DNA of 64,000 bases from Cyprinodon diabolis (taxonomy: Eukaryota; Chordata; Actinopteri; Cyprinodontiformes; Cyprinodontidae). Made by a program: the position numbers and the translations under genes. The stretch spans positions 6,114,879 to 6,178,878 of the forward strand of contig CM060064.1 of the NCBI GenBank assembly GCA_030533445.1, read 5' to 3'. Shown here in pieces: positions 9,996 to 19,252 of this stretch. Below the pieces are notes generated by a model. It was given only the letters and a program-made list of their open reading frames with translations, was not told the origin of the DNA and did no database searches. Every line of letters begins with the position of its first letter. Within the stretch, counting starts at the first letter, position 1.

Positions 9996-10971
9996 GTGCA
10001 ATATGCTATAACAGAGGCAGTGGAAACAGTCAGGACACATCTTGAACTGGATAGTGATTTAAACAACAGGACTATTTTCACTCCGGACCAGATCTGCACA
10101 CTACTGGGCCTTTGTCTTTCCACAACCTATTTCAAATTCAGAGGTAATTTTTACAGACAGAAGCATGGCTGCGCAATGGGATCTCCAGTATCACCAATTG
10201 TAGCCAATCTTTACATGGAAGAAATGGAAAAGAGAGCTTTAGACACTTTCAATGGGACACCACCGAGCCACTGGTTTAGATACGTGGATGACACTTTCGT
10301 CAAAATCCAGCTAGAGGAAGTGGAAGCTTTCACCAAACACATCAACTCTGTTGACCGTAACATCAAATTCACCAGAGAGGATGCCAAGGACAACAAACTA
10401 CCCTTTCTGGACTGCCTGGTGAGCATGGAAGGAGATGGAAGCCTAAACATTGAAGTGTATAGGAAACCTACTCACACAGACCAGTGTCTTCTTTTTGACT
10501 CACACCACCCACTGGAACACAAACTCTCAGTCATCAGAACCTTAAAACACCGGGCAGAACATGTCCCTACTAAAACAGATGGGAAGCAAAAAGAACAGAA
10601 ACACATCAAAGATGCTCTCCGAAACTGTGGATATCCAAACTGGGCTTTTATCAAATCAGCAAGGAAATCCAAAAGACTCGCAACAGAAGACAGCGATGGG
10701 AAAATTAAACGCAAAAACATCACAATCCCTTATGTTGCTGGAGTGTCTGAAAAGCTCAAGAGGATTTTCTCCAAACACAAGATCCCAGTACATTTCAAGC
10801 CAAACCAAACCCTTAAACAGAGGCTAGTGCATCCTAAAGATAAAACCCCCAGACCGAATATGAGCGGAGTGGTATATGCTGTTCAGTGCAGCGAGGAATG
10901 CTCTGATCTTTATATTGGAGAAACCAAACAACCGCTCCACAGACGCATGGCCCAACACAGAAGAACGGCCG
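9996..10971 (+). pseudogene. 5'-truncated second Penelope copy, first part
   Basis: The frame begins at the residue equal to 390 of the left copy (ITEAVETV), so about half of the RT including motif A is absent. YVDD and the start of the GIY-YIG domain are present. Protein differences from the left copy are few (for example R400H and E402L). The frame is cut at MAQHRR by the LTR element that starts at 10972; the remaining codons resume at 15861. Confidence 0.9.
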
Positions 10972-12016
10972 TGTTAGGATCCTCAGGCTTGCCCTCCAGA
11001 GGGCGCCGAGGATCCTCTTCTGCTCTGTGTTTTTCCTTAGGTTTGGAGTTACTGTGGGGATCTGGAGACTACCCTCTGTCTCCAGCAGAGTGCGCCGTGT
11101 GTCTTCTGGAGCTGGAACCTTCCTGCACACCTGTTGCTAATCCTCTCATCAGAAGACCTCTCCTATATAAGCTGACTTCAGACCTTGCCTCAACGCCGCA
11201 GTGTTGATCTAAGTTGGTTAGCAACCTGAGCCTCTGTTACTGGAAGAACCTTAGTTATCTCTAGTGTGAGATCAGATTCTAACTCTTCCTTGTTTCTGCC
11301 TCACAGGAATCCTGTCTCTTCGTGAAGCTCTGGATGAGCTTAACCTCCTGTCTCCTCGTGAAGCTCTGGAAGAGCTGCCTCACTGGTAACCTGTCTCTGG
11401 CCTGCAGCTCTGGGAGAGCTGCATCACAGGAAACCTGTCTCTGGCCTGAAGCTCTAGGTGAGCTTAACCTGCTATCTGCCCTGGTGAGCCAACCTGAAGA
11501 TTCCTATGTGAATTTAACCCGAAGACTTCTATGTGGAGTTTACCTGAAGGTTCCTATGTGGAATCAGCCTGAAGAATCCTATGTGGAAATTCCCCTGTTG
11601 TTCTCTGCAGTGAGCTGGAAGCTCAGCCTGAAGAATCCTATGTGGTTATTTCCTGTAGTTCTCTGCAGTGAGCTGGAAGCTCAGCCTGAGCAATCCTATG
11701 TGGTTATTTCCTGTCGTTCTCTGCAATGAGCTGGAAGCTCAGCCTGAGCAATCCTATGTGGTTATTTCCTGTTGTTCTCTGCAGTGAGCTGGAAGCTCAA
11801 ATCTAGGTCTGCCATGCTAAGCCTGAAGCTAGATGCTTAGCCTCTCATGAACTCTGCTAACCAACAGTTTCCAGTCCCAGTCAATACTTCAGTGAAACAT
11901 TCTCAGAACTGTTTATTCTCTCGTGTTCAGAACCTTTAATAAACATTTGAACTTTTTCCCTGCCTCCTCCGTGTGTGTTCTGCATCTTGGTCTTGCCTCC
12001 TTAACCCATCATGACA
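10972..12016 (+). repeat. 5' LTR of the 10972-15860 element
   Basis: TATA box TATATAA at 11164-11170, predicted RNA start at about 11195, polyadenylation signal AATAAA at 11938-11943. U3 has CTCF-like motifs CCTCCAGAGGGCGC (10993-11006) and CCAGCAGAGTGCGC (11082-11095), each one base off the core. The U5 part holds tandem units: about 33 bp around CTCTTCGTGAAGCTCTGG (one copy here, two in the 3' LTR) and about 55 bp around GAGCTGGAAGCTCAGCCTGA (one more here). Confidence 0.92.
11195..11205 (+). promoter_or_regulatory. self-primer at predicted RNA 5' end
   Basis: GCCGCAGTGTT starts 31 nt after the first base of the TATA box. Its exact reverse complement is at 12018-12028, one base inside the 5' LTR. 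This 11-nt match has the length used by the Tf1 self-primer. Confidence 0.8.
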
Positions 12017-14161
12017 GAACACTGCGGCCAAACACAAAGCCCAGCAGATCACCTCCGTCGTTGGACTGAGAAACGGGACGCTCAGATTCATGAACATACA
12101 CAAACCCTCCGTGAATTACTGTTAAATCAAACATTCGCTAACCACTTTTATAATGCTAACGTCACGTCAGCGCCTCGTCCTACCCCGAATCCACTTCCGT
12201 TTCCTGGGTCACCGGCAGAGACGTCACTTCCAAGTCAAGATAGTAATCCTCCTTTCTGGTCAGAACACATCCCGTCGTTTTCATCACCCGGTCCTTCTCT
12301 GCCTGAGAGATTTTCTGGCAATCCAAGTAAGCTCAAAGGATTTATATTTCAGTGCCGGTTATTTTTTGGTTTTCACGATTCCAGTTTTACTAATAATAAG
12401 GATAGGATAGCTTTTGTTGTTTCTCTTCTGTCTGGTGAAGCCCTTGAATGGGCGGAGACCAAATTTCCACCTAAAACTAGAGAAAACTGTACATTTGAAA
12501 AATTCATCCAGGAGTTTGAAAAAACCTTTAGTCAGGTCTCTAAGTTCTCCGTTTCTTCCAATCTTCTGAATACCAAACAGGGTAATAGGTCCGTCGCCGA
12601 GTTTTCCTCCAAGTTCCAGGGTAGAGCAGCCGTTTCTGGGTGGAACGAGTCTGCGCTCAAGTCCGCTTATCTCTTAGCTGTAAATGAATCTATTAGAAAC
12701 GAACTTTCATTTTACGTCGAGCCAGCTAACCTTGATGACCTCATAGAATTAGCCATTGGGTTAGACACTGCATCACAAACCAGTTCCAGTTCATCTCCGC
12801 GCCAGGTTAGCCTCGGTTCTCATGTTCTAGACCTTCACTTAGCTCCATCCGTTAAAGGACTCAAGATTGGCCCACCAATTTCCCATCAAACAGTTAGAGT
12901 TCCCCGCCAGCCTGATCGGACACCTGCACCCGTCACCATTGATACTAGACCTGTTTCCTCGCCAGATAATTTTGCTCCCTACATCCATGAGGCTGATCTT
13001 TGGCATTATTTTTATGGGGATAGAGAGGACATCCTCCCTTTCGAGCCACCACCCTCAGCTCCACGCCAGCCTGATCCTGAACCAGCCACTTTCGTTCCTG
13101 AACCCGTTCCCATGACCGATTCCCTAGCCACTGATTTTGTAATCCGTTCTGGAACTCTTACTTTTCAACCGGTTAATTTGTCCCCAGATTCAATCAGTGA
13201 ACCCGTTAGCTTAGCTCCAAGGACCTCTCGGCGTAAAAAGAGGCGTCGCCTTAAGTCAGCTCTGTGCCGTCCAGAGACCCCTGGGTCAGCTCTGTGCCGT
13301 CTAGGGACCCCTGAGTCAGCTCTATGCCGTCTAGAGACCCCTGAGCCTGCCCTGTGCCGTCCAGAGACCCCGGAGCTTAAAATTAAGAGGGCTTCAGAAG
13401 CTAGAGTTGGTGATGACATGCCTCCAAGAGTCCCTCAGCAGAGGTCACTAATCGCCAAGAGCCCTCTACAGACGCCTCAAGCCACCTCAGAGACTGAACT
13501 TGAGCCTCCATGGGTGTTTTCTCCAGTTCCAGAGGTGGAACCACAGTCGGTGGTCCCTCCAGTTCCAGAGGTGGAACCACAGTCGGTGGCCCCTCCAGTT
13601 CCAGAGGTGGAACCACTCTCGGTGGTCTCCCCTGTTCCAGACCCAGAGCCGCAATCGACGGGCTCTCCTGTTCCTGACCCAGAGCCGCAATCGGCGGGCT
13701 CCCATGTTCCTGAGCCGCTATCGGCGGGTTCCCCTGCTCCTGAGCCGCGATCGGCGGGCTCCCATGTTCCAGAGCCGCAATCGGCGGGCTCCCCTGCTCC
13801 AGAGCCGCAATCGGCGGGCTCCCCTGCTCCAGAGCCGCAATCGGCGGGCTCCCCTGCTCCAGAGCCGCAAATGGCGGGCTCCCCAATTCCAGATCCGGAG
13901 CCGCAATCGGCGGGCTCCCCAGTTCCAGACCCGGAGCCGCAATCGGCGGGCTCCCCAGTTCCAGACCCGGAGCCGCAATCGGCGGGCTCTCCTGTTCCAG
14001 ACCCGGAGCTGCTGTCAGTGGTCTCCTCAGAGCCTCCTCCTGAGCCACAGTCGGCGGTCGCTTCTGAGCCTGTTCCTGAGCTGTTGAGGAGGGGACGGGG
14101 TACCCCGTGGCAGACCCCCAGAGTGTCAGCTTCGCCTCCGACCCCGCAGCCGGCCAACTAA
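12011..14161 (+). CDS. gag: Gag-like protein with long repeat tail, no Pol
   Basis: 716-aa intact frame. The ATG is formed by the last six bases of the 5' LTR and the codons for EHCG are the primer binding site. Residues about 95-255 are the Gag/capsid-like region (ERFSGN at 99-104, KQGNRSVAEF 189-198, SGWNESALKSAY 209-220), clearly related to the Gag at 61681-60621. No CCHC zinc knuckle is present. A YGDRED motif sits at 335-340. After it come four repeats of ALCRxxTPE (about 415-460) and about 14 repeats of the type PEPQSAGSPVPD (about 500-675). RNA binding may depend on the basic run RRKKRRRLK (about 405) instead of a knuckle; that is a guess. Likely assembles particles that a related element's enzymes use. 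Confidence 0.85.
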   Translation: MTEHCGQTQSPADHLRRWTEKRDAQIHEHTQTLRELLLNQTFANHFYNANVTSAPRPTPNPLPFPGSPAETSLPSQDSNPPFWSEHIPSFSSPGPSLPERFSGNPSKLKGFIFQCRLFFGFHDSSFTNNKDRIAFVVSLLSGEALEWAETKFPPKTRENCTFEKFIQEFEKTFSQVSKFSVSSNLLNTKQGNRSVAEFSSKFQGRAAVSGWNESALKSAYLLAVNESIRNELSFYVEPANLDDLIELAIGLDTASQTSSSSSPRQVSLGSHVLDLHLAPSVKGLKIGPPISHQTVRVPRQPDRTPAPVTIDTRPVSSPDNFAPYIHEADLWHYFYGDREDILPFEPPPSAPRQPDPEPATFVPEPVPMTDSLATDFVIRSGTLTFQPVNLSPDSISEPVSLAPRTSRRKKRRRLKSALCRPETPGSALCRLGTPESALCRLETPEPALCRPETPELKIKRASEARVGDDMPPRVPQQRSLIAKSPLQTPQATSETELEPPWVFSPVPEVEPQSVVPPVPEVEPQSVAPPVPEVEPLSVVSPVPDPEPQSTGSPVPDPEPQSAGSHVPEPLSAGSPAPEPRSAGSHVPEPQSAGSPAPEPQSAGSPAPEPQSAGSPAPEPQMAGSPIPDPEPQSAGSPVPDPEPQSAGSPVPDPEPQSAGSPVPDPELLSVVSSEPPPEPQSAVASEPVPELLRRGRGTPWQTPRVSASPPTPQPAN
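12018..12028 (+). promoter_or_regulatory. self-primer binding site
   Basis: AACACTGCGGC, the reverse complement of 11195-11205. It lies within the start of the gag frame, so the same bases code for residues 3-6 of Gag. Confidence 0.8.
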
Positions 14162-14837
14162 GACTCTGCTCCGTTACCGGATCCTAGGCCGGCCTCCAGA
14201 ACCTCTGCCATTCCTCCGGCCCGGCGGTGGTTCCCCTAAGACGCTGCTTCGTCGCCAGCCCCATGGTCGACCTCCTGAGCATCTGTCTCGCCTCCGGCCC
14301 AGCGGTAGGCCCCCTGAGAATCGGCCTCGCTTCCGTCCCAACGGTCGGCCTCCTGAGCATCTGCTACGCTTCAGCTGCCGGTCCCTCGGCCGGCCACCTG
14401 AGACTTTGTCCCGCTGCCGGTCCCTCGGCCGGCCACCTGAGACTCTGTCCCGCTGCCGGTGCCACGACCGGCCACCTGAGACGTTGCCCAAAAAATCGTC
14501 TGGGTTTTCTTTTGTTTTCGTCCACCGTAAGTGGATCGTTTTTTGTTCTGGACTTTGTTTTTGTTTTTGCCCTCCTGGCCTGTTTCCTCCATCGCCCACT
14601 CTGGGTGGGTTGTTTTTTGTTTTCTGGACTCTGTTTTTTGTTCCTGGCCCTCCTTGCCTTAGTGCCCCCTCCGCCCACCCTGGGTGGGTTGTTTTTTGTT
14701 TTCTGGACTTTGTTTTTTGTTCCTGGCCCTCCTTGCCTTAGTGCCCCCTCCGCCCACCCTGGGTGGGTTGTTTTTTGTTTATTTTTGTTGGACTTTTTCA
14801 GGTGGCGTCTGGAATCCGCCCTTGAGGGGGGGGGTAC
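14162..14837 (+). repeat. minisatellite-rich 3' region of the Gag-only element
   Basis: 14170-14490 holds about six imperfect 39-bp units; in the frame one base out of step with Gag they read GRPPE(H/N/T)LSR. 14600-14790 holds about 2.5 units of 79 bp (TGGGTGGGTTGTTTTTTG...CCGCCCACCC); 79 is not a multiple of three, so this part is not coding. The region ends in the purine tract CTTGAGGGGGGGGG. Confidence 0.75.
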
Positions 14838-15860
14838 TGTTAGGATCCTCAGGCTTGCCCTCCAGAGGGCGCCGATGATCCTCTTCTGCTCTGTGTTTTT
14901 CCTTAGGTTTGGAGTTACTGTGGGGATCTGGAGACTACCCTCTGTCTCCAGCAGAGTGCGCCGTGGGTCTTCTGGAGCTGGAACCTTCCTGCACACCTGT
15001 TGCTAATCCTCTCATCAGAAGACCTCTCCTATATAAGCTGACTTCAGACCTTGCCTCAACGCCGCAGTGTTGATCTTAGTTGGTTAGCAACCTGAGCCTC
15101 TGTTACTGGAAGAACCTTAGTTATCTCTAGTGTGAGATCAGATTCTAACTCTTCCTTGTTTCTGCCTCACAGGAATCCTGTCTCTTCGTGAAGCTCTGGA
15201 TGAGCTTAACCTCCTGTCTCTTCGTGAAGCTCTGGATGAGCTTAACCTCCTGTCTCCTCGTGAAGCTCTGGAAGAGCTGCCTCACTGGTAACCTGTCTCT
15301 GGCATGCAGCTCTGGGAGAGCTGCATCACAGGAAACCTGTCTCTGGCCTGAAGCTCTAGGTGAGCTTAACCTGCTATCTGCCCTGGTGAGCCAACCCGAA
15401 GATTCCTATGTGAATTTAACCCGAAGACTTCTATGTGGAGTTTACCTGAAGGTTCCTATGTGGAATCAGCCTGAAGAATCCTATGTGGAAATTCCCCTGT
15501 TGTTCTCTGCAGTGAGCTGGAAGCTCAGCCTGAAGAATCCTATGTGGTTATTTCCTGTAGTTCTCTGCAGTGAGCTGGAAGCTCAGCCTGAGCAATCCTA
15601 TGTGGTTATTTCCTGTTGTTCTCTGCAGTGAGCTGGAAGCTCAAATCTAGTTCTGCCATGCTAAGCCTGAAGCTAGATGCTTAGCCTCTCATGAACTCTG
15701 CTAACCAACAGTTTCCAGTCCCAGTCAATACTTCAGTGAAACATTCTCAGAACTGTTTATTCTCTCGTGTTCAGAACCTTTAATAAACATTTGAACTTTT
15801 TCCCTGCCTCCTCCGTGTGTGTTCTGCATCTTGGGCTTGCCTCCTTAACCCATCATGACA
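14838..15860 (+). repeat. 3' LTR of the 10972-15860 element
   Basis: 1023 bp; polyadenylation signal AATAAA at 15782-15787. Compared with the 5' LTR it has one extra 33-bp unit and one fewer 55-bp unit, which explains the 22-bp length difference exactly. Confidence 0.92.
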
Positions 15861-16179
15861 GGCTGCCTCTGGACAAGACTCCGCAGTACACCTACACCTT
15901 GTGGACAAAGGACATTCTTTTGAGGACCAGAATGTCCATATCCTGGATAAAGAAAATAGATGGTTTGAGAGGGGCGTGAAGGAAGCCATCTATGTTAAGA
16001 GAGAAAAAACAACTTTAAACAGAGGTGGTGGACTCAGATTTCAGCTTCCAAAAACATACAATTCAATCATAGACATGATCCCTTCCAGATATCACCAAAC
16101 CCCCCACCCCATCACAGAGGAACGAGGGACCTACCTGCTCCAGCCGGTGAACAATACCTTCTTAACGACCAACGCTTAA
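15861..16179 (+). pseudogene. second Penelope copy, C-terminal part
   Basis: Continues the GIY-YIG endonuclease after the LTR insertion (from the codons for ASGQDSRVHL equivalent) through ERGVKEAIYVK with the catalytic Glu to the stop. Its first bases GGCTG are the right target duplication of the LTR element. Confidence 0.88.
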
Positions 16180-16519
16180 CAATCATAGACAGGTTTCAGG
16201 TATTACAGGAGACAATCCCTCCCTTAACGGCAATCCCCCCTTTAACGACCGACCCCTAGAATCATAGACAGGTTCAGATATTACAGGCTAACGATGGAGC
16301 TAAACGACCCATTCATCGGTTACCATTTGCATGTTTCCAAGCAATACAAGGCCTTGTCCATATAAGACTCAAACTCACTGCGGATCCAGACATTTGAATT
16401 GAGAAAGCTTCCTGGAGAGGTGGCGAAACGTCTTCAAATCTTGAAAACCAAGTCCAGTGGATATTTTTTGAATTTTTACGGAATGACTATGACCTGGATG
16501 ACTGAGAACCTTCATCAGC
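16180..16519 (+). other. 3' tail of the right Penelope copy
   Basis: Longer than the left copy's tail. Around 16427-16440 it reads GGCGAAACGTC, which resembles the GAAA/GUC part of the hammerhead ribozymes reported from Penelope-like terminal repeats; the CUGAUGA part is not intact here. The tail ends in CTTCATCAGC before the 12-bp duplication. Confidence 0.55.
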
Positions 16520-16531
16520 ATCGGGTAATTC
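16520..16531 (+). repeat. right 12-bp target duplication of the Penelope pair
   Basis: ATCGGGTAATTC, identical to 7216-7227. Confidence 0.75.
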
Positions 16532-18370
16532 ATGTGAACAATCCAGACATTTGTTCCCAGTGATTTAATCTAAACCAATATCTTTCTCCAGAGAAACCTA
16601 AAGTTCTGCATTTAAACAGTCTACAGTTTATGTACAGTCAGGTGCAGAACTAAGTGAGGGAGATGATCTACGATTTTTCAGAGGTTAAACCAACCTGTTA
16701 GCGGAAAACTAGTAGAATTTTCTAAAGGAAACACTGAAAAGAGAGCAGATTTTGATTAAGCTTTTAGTTATAAATCAAAACACATATTTATAAATCAATA
16801 CTTCATAAATTAAAAATGTATGGTTCTGCATAATATTAGCATTAACTGGGCTGAGCAGCTATTATTAATTATTGCAATTATAGACGACTGCAGAGACACA
16901 ACTTTTCCTTCTCTGTCATTAAACTCCTAAACTAATTCCAAAAAGATCCCAAATTTCCTGGGAACTTGAATTATAGCATATTGATGTTAATGATTAAGTA
17001 CTGTATTTTTTGTTAATTTATGGTTAATAAGTTAACAATATTATATTAAAATATGAACAGTGATGGAAATTCCACTGGAGAGCATCACTGCTGCCACCCT
17101 CTGGGTCAGAGGGGAACTATTTGTTCCAAAAGTGGCAAATTATGTCCACAGGAGAACAACCTGGTAGGGATATTTGGTGGAGCTAGAAGGACCCTCCCCC
17201 CCACGGCCACCTTCTCTCTGCTCCTACCAGAGAGTTAAGTATGTTTTAGAATATGTATATCCAGACTATGTCAGGTACTATCTATGTTTGGAACCTGATG
17301 TACCTGCAGAGGAAAGTGAGGGGAACTGACAAGGTCACAGAGGTCATATTATGCAGCAGGAGCAGAGCTCAGGCTGTAAACTTTGTGAACTGCTCCCATC
17401 AGGCAGACGGGATCATAATATCAAAAAAGGAGCTTTTAATTGCTGTACAGCACGTGTTGCAAACACAACCTGAATCCAAGCCCTAAAGAGAAAAATCAAA
17501 AGGAATATTGATGCAGAAAATTAAATCTAAGTTAGTTCATTTCTTTAAATGAGTACATTTCCCTTGTTTTTTTTACCAGATAAGATTGTTTTAAATATAA
17601 GGGTAAGATTCATATTTCAAAAAGAAACATGTTTATTTTCTTGTTTTAGGTAAAAAAAATGTCTTTGAAGTGCCAATAAATCCTCATTCTACTGGGAGGT
17701 TATTATTTCTATAGCAGTGTGCTCTTTGTAAAAGAAATGGTGGAATCTAAAGTTTTTTTGTTTTTTTTTTTTATTGAGCTGCAACCAGCCTCTTTTAGAG
17801 ACTTGATGACACAAAAGTGGCCTCCAGAATAAAAGTGAGTGTGACGGCCCTGATGCACAGCTTAGATGTTCAAATGTTGAGGTCAAGATAATCAGCTTGG
17901 CCTTGCAGGGTTGAGGGGTTCTTCTTTATATCCTGACAGGTTACGTCTGGACCGCTCACCAGAAAATAAAATAAAAAAAAAGAATTTAAAAATCACAGCA
18001 CAGCATAGAAACAACCAGACTCATACCTGGAGCTATGCACGTTGTGTGTTTCCACCTTTTATCTATGTCCATTTCATCCATGAAAAAATCTGTTTGGTTT
18101 TACTGCTGCAGATCGGAATGTCAACAAATGCAGAGCAGATTTTATAGCAAGTCATCACCTTTGCTTTTTGATTTTCATAAACTTTCATCACACATTTCAA
18201 GGTTAAATTTATGTTATTGCAAAAAAAACACATAAGAGTTTGGCACAAGGCTCGCTCTTTGGATAATAATAAAGAATTTAGAGGCTTCGCTTTCCCAATT
18301 TTTATTAATAACAAAAAAAAGCATACAAAAGCATACAAACAAAAGGACAGGGATTCCTCAGGCTGTGATT
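16532..18370. other. AT-rich stretch without recognised genes
   Basis: Open frames of 61 and 77 codons (17053-17238, 17253-17486) match no family that I know and have no coding signature. Nothing else recognised. Confidence 0.5.
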
Positions 18371-19080
18371 TGTGTGCGTGTGTTGCTCATGCCCAAACTG
18401 ATTACCACGTCTGATGGAATTATCATATTTACAATGAGACCTTTGGATTATTGCACTCAGCCATTGTGCTGCAGATACAGCTGCAGGAACACGGCGAGGA
18501 TGCAGACCGTAAATGTCAGAGCAAATTTGATGGACAGGCAGGTAAAAGCTGAGATTGATTCCTGACACAATCAAACCAAAGGAGGGGGGATTGTGATCTG
18601 ATGCATTCCTTTGTATTCTCCCTTTAATCTTCATATGGTAAAAGATCATGATTTTTTTCCTCTTTTGAAAGCAACACTTAAAAATCAGTTGCTTGCATCC
18701 AATTAGGCCCTACACACGTTAACGAGACAGACGTGCTCAGTAGGAACCGGCAGTTTTAAGCATAAACCCAGAACTTTTTCAGTTGTCTCTTCAGCAGGAA
18801 GACTCTGGGAGTATTTAGCAGGCGGCGCTCCGGTTTGGACCTTTTCTTGGCTCCGTGCCTCATGAGTGTAATTTGGATGAGTGCAGCTCGCTTGCCTTTG
18901 GGCTCATTAACAACAATATAAACAGTAATTACTGTGATCGCCTAATTAATTCATTTAAAAATGCTGCACGGCATAAAAGGCGAGAGCAAATCACTTCTGG
19001 AGATAACGATTTTACGGAATCATTGTTGACACAATTAGCAATTTCATGTTCCAAAATATAGCTGGAATAATTAAAAACTG
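18371..19080. promoter_or_regulatory. candidate conserved non-coding blocks
   Basis: 18390-18600 and 18850-19075 are non-repetitive, have balanced composition against AT-rich flanks, and are dense in homeodomain-type cores (TAATTA, ATTAAT, TAATTAATTCATTTA at about 18941-18956). They look like vertebrate developmental enhancers. This is pattern-based only; I have no alignment. Confidence 0.3.
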
Positions 19081-19252
19081 TTTTTTTTGTCCTATTCTTC
19101 AAATGTGAATGTTTCTTATTCAGATGGTTTTTGAGTTTCTTTTGTTTTCACTGCTGTCTGATCCTGGCTCTGTCAGCATGGAGGCTCTGCAGTCCTGATA
19201 AATGTAATCCTCCCCTCTGGACACGCTCTTTTGTTTTTAGGCCATTTCTACG

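Larger units (their letters stand above)
10972..15860 (+). mobile_element. non-autonomous Gag-only Ty3/Gypsy element nested in Penelope
   Basis: LTRs at 10972-12016 (1045 bp) and 14838-15860 (1023 bp), TG...CA, differ by about seven substitutions and two repeat-unit indels. Target duplication: GGCCG (10967-10971) and GGCTG (15861-15865), one C/T difference. Purine tract 14824-14834. The 2.8-kb interior has one Gag frame and a minisatellite-rich tail; there is no protease, RT, integrase, zinc knuckle or chromodomain. The self-primer is intact. Its Gag N-terminus (MTEHCGQTQSPADHLRR) is nearly the same as that of the full-length element at 56588-62390, which makes that family the likely source of its missing enzymes. 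Confidence 0.9.
7228..16519. mobile_element. head-to-head Penelope-like element pair (one insertion)
   Basis: A minus-strand copy (7228-about 10003) and a 5'-truncated plus-strand copy (about 10004-16519) meet at their 5' ends. Both encode RT plus GIY-YIG endonuclease and share the same 3' tail (for example CGAAACGTCTTCAAATC). The outer ends carry the same 12-bp direct repeat, so both arms probably arrived in one event, as seen for other Penelope-like elements that form inverted partial copies. An LTR element (10972-15860) later landed in the right arm. Confidence 0.75.

Noticed and set aside
13401..14157. Long open frames (200+ codons) on the minus strand over the Gag repeat tail
   Set aside because: They are the complement of GC-rich tandem repeats whose period is a multiple of three; all frames stay open there. 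The plus frame continues a recognisable Gag.
14227..15006. 259-codon plus frame from the Gag-only element into its 3' LTR
   Set aside because: Runs across 79-bp non-coding repeats and the LTR start; composition follows the repeats, not a protein.
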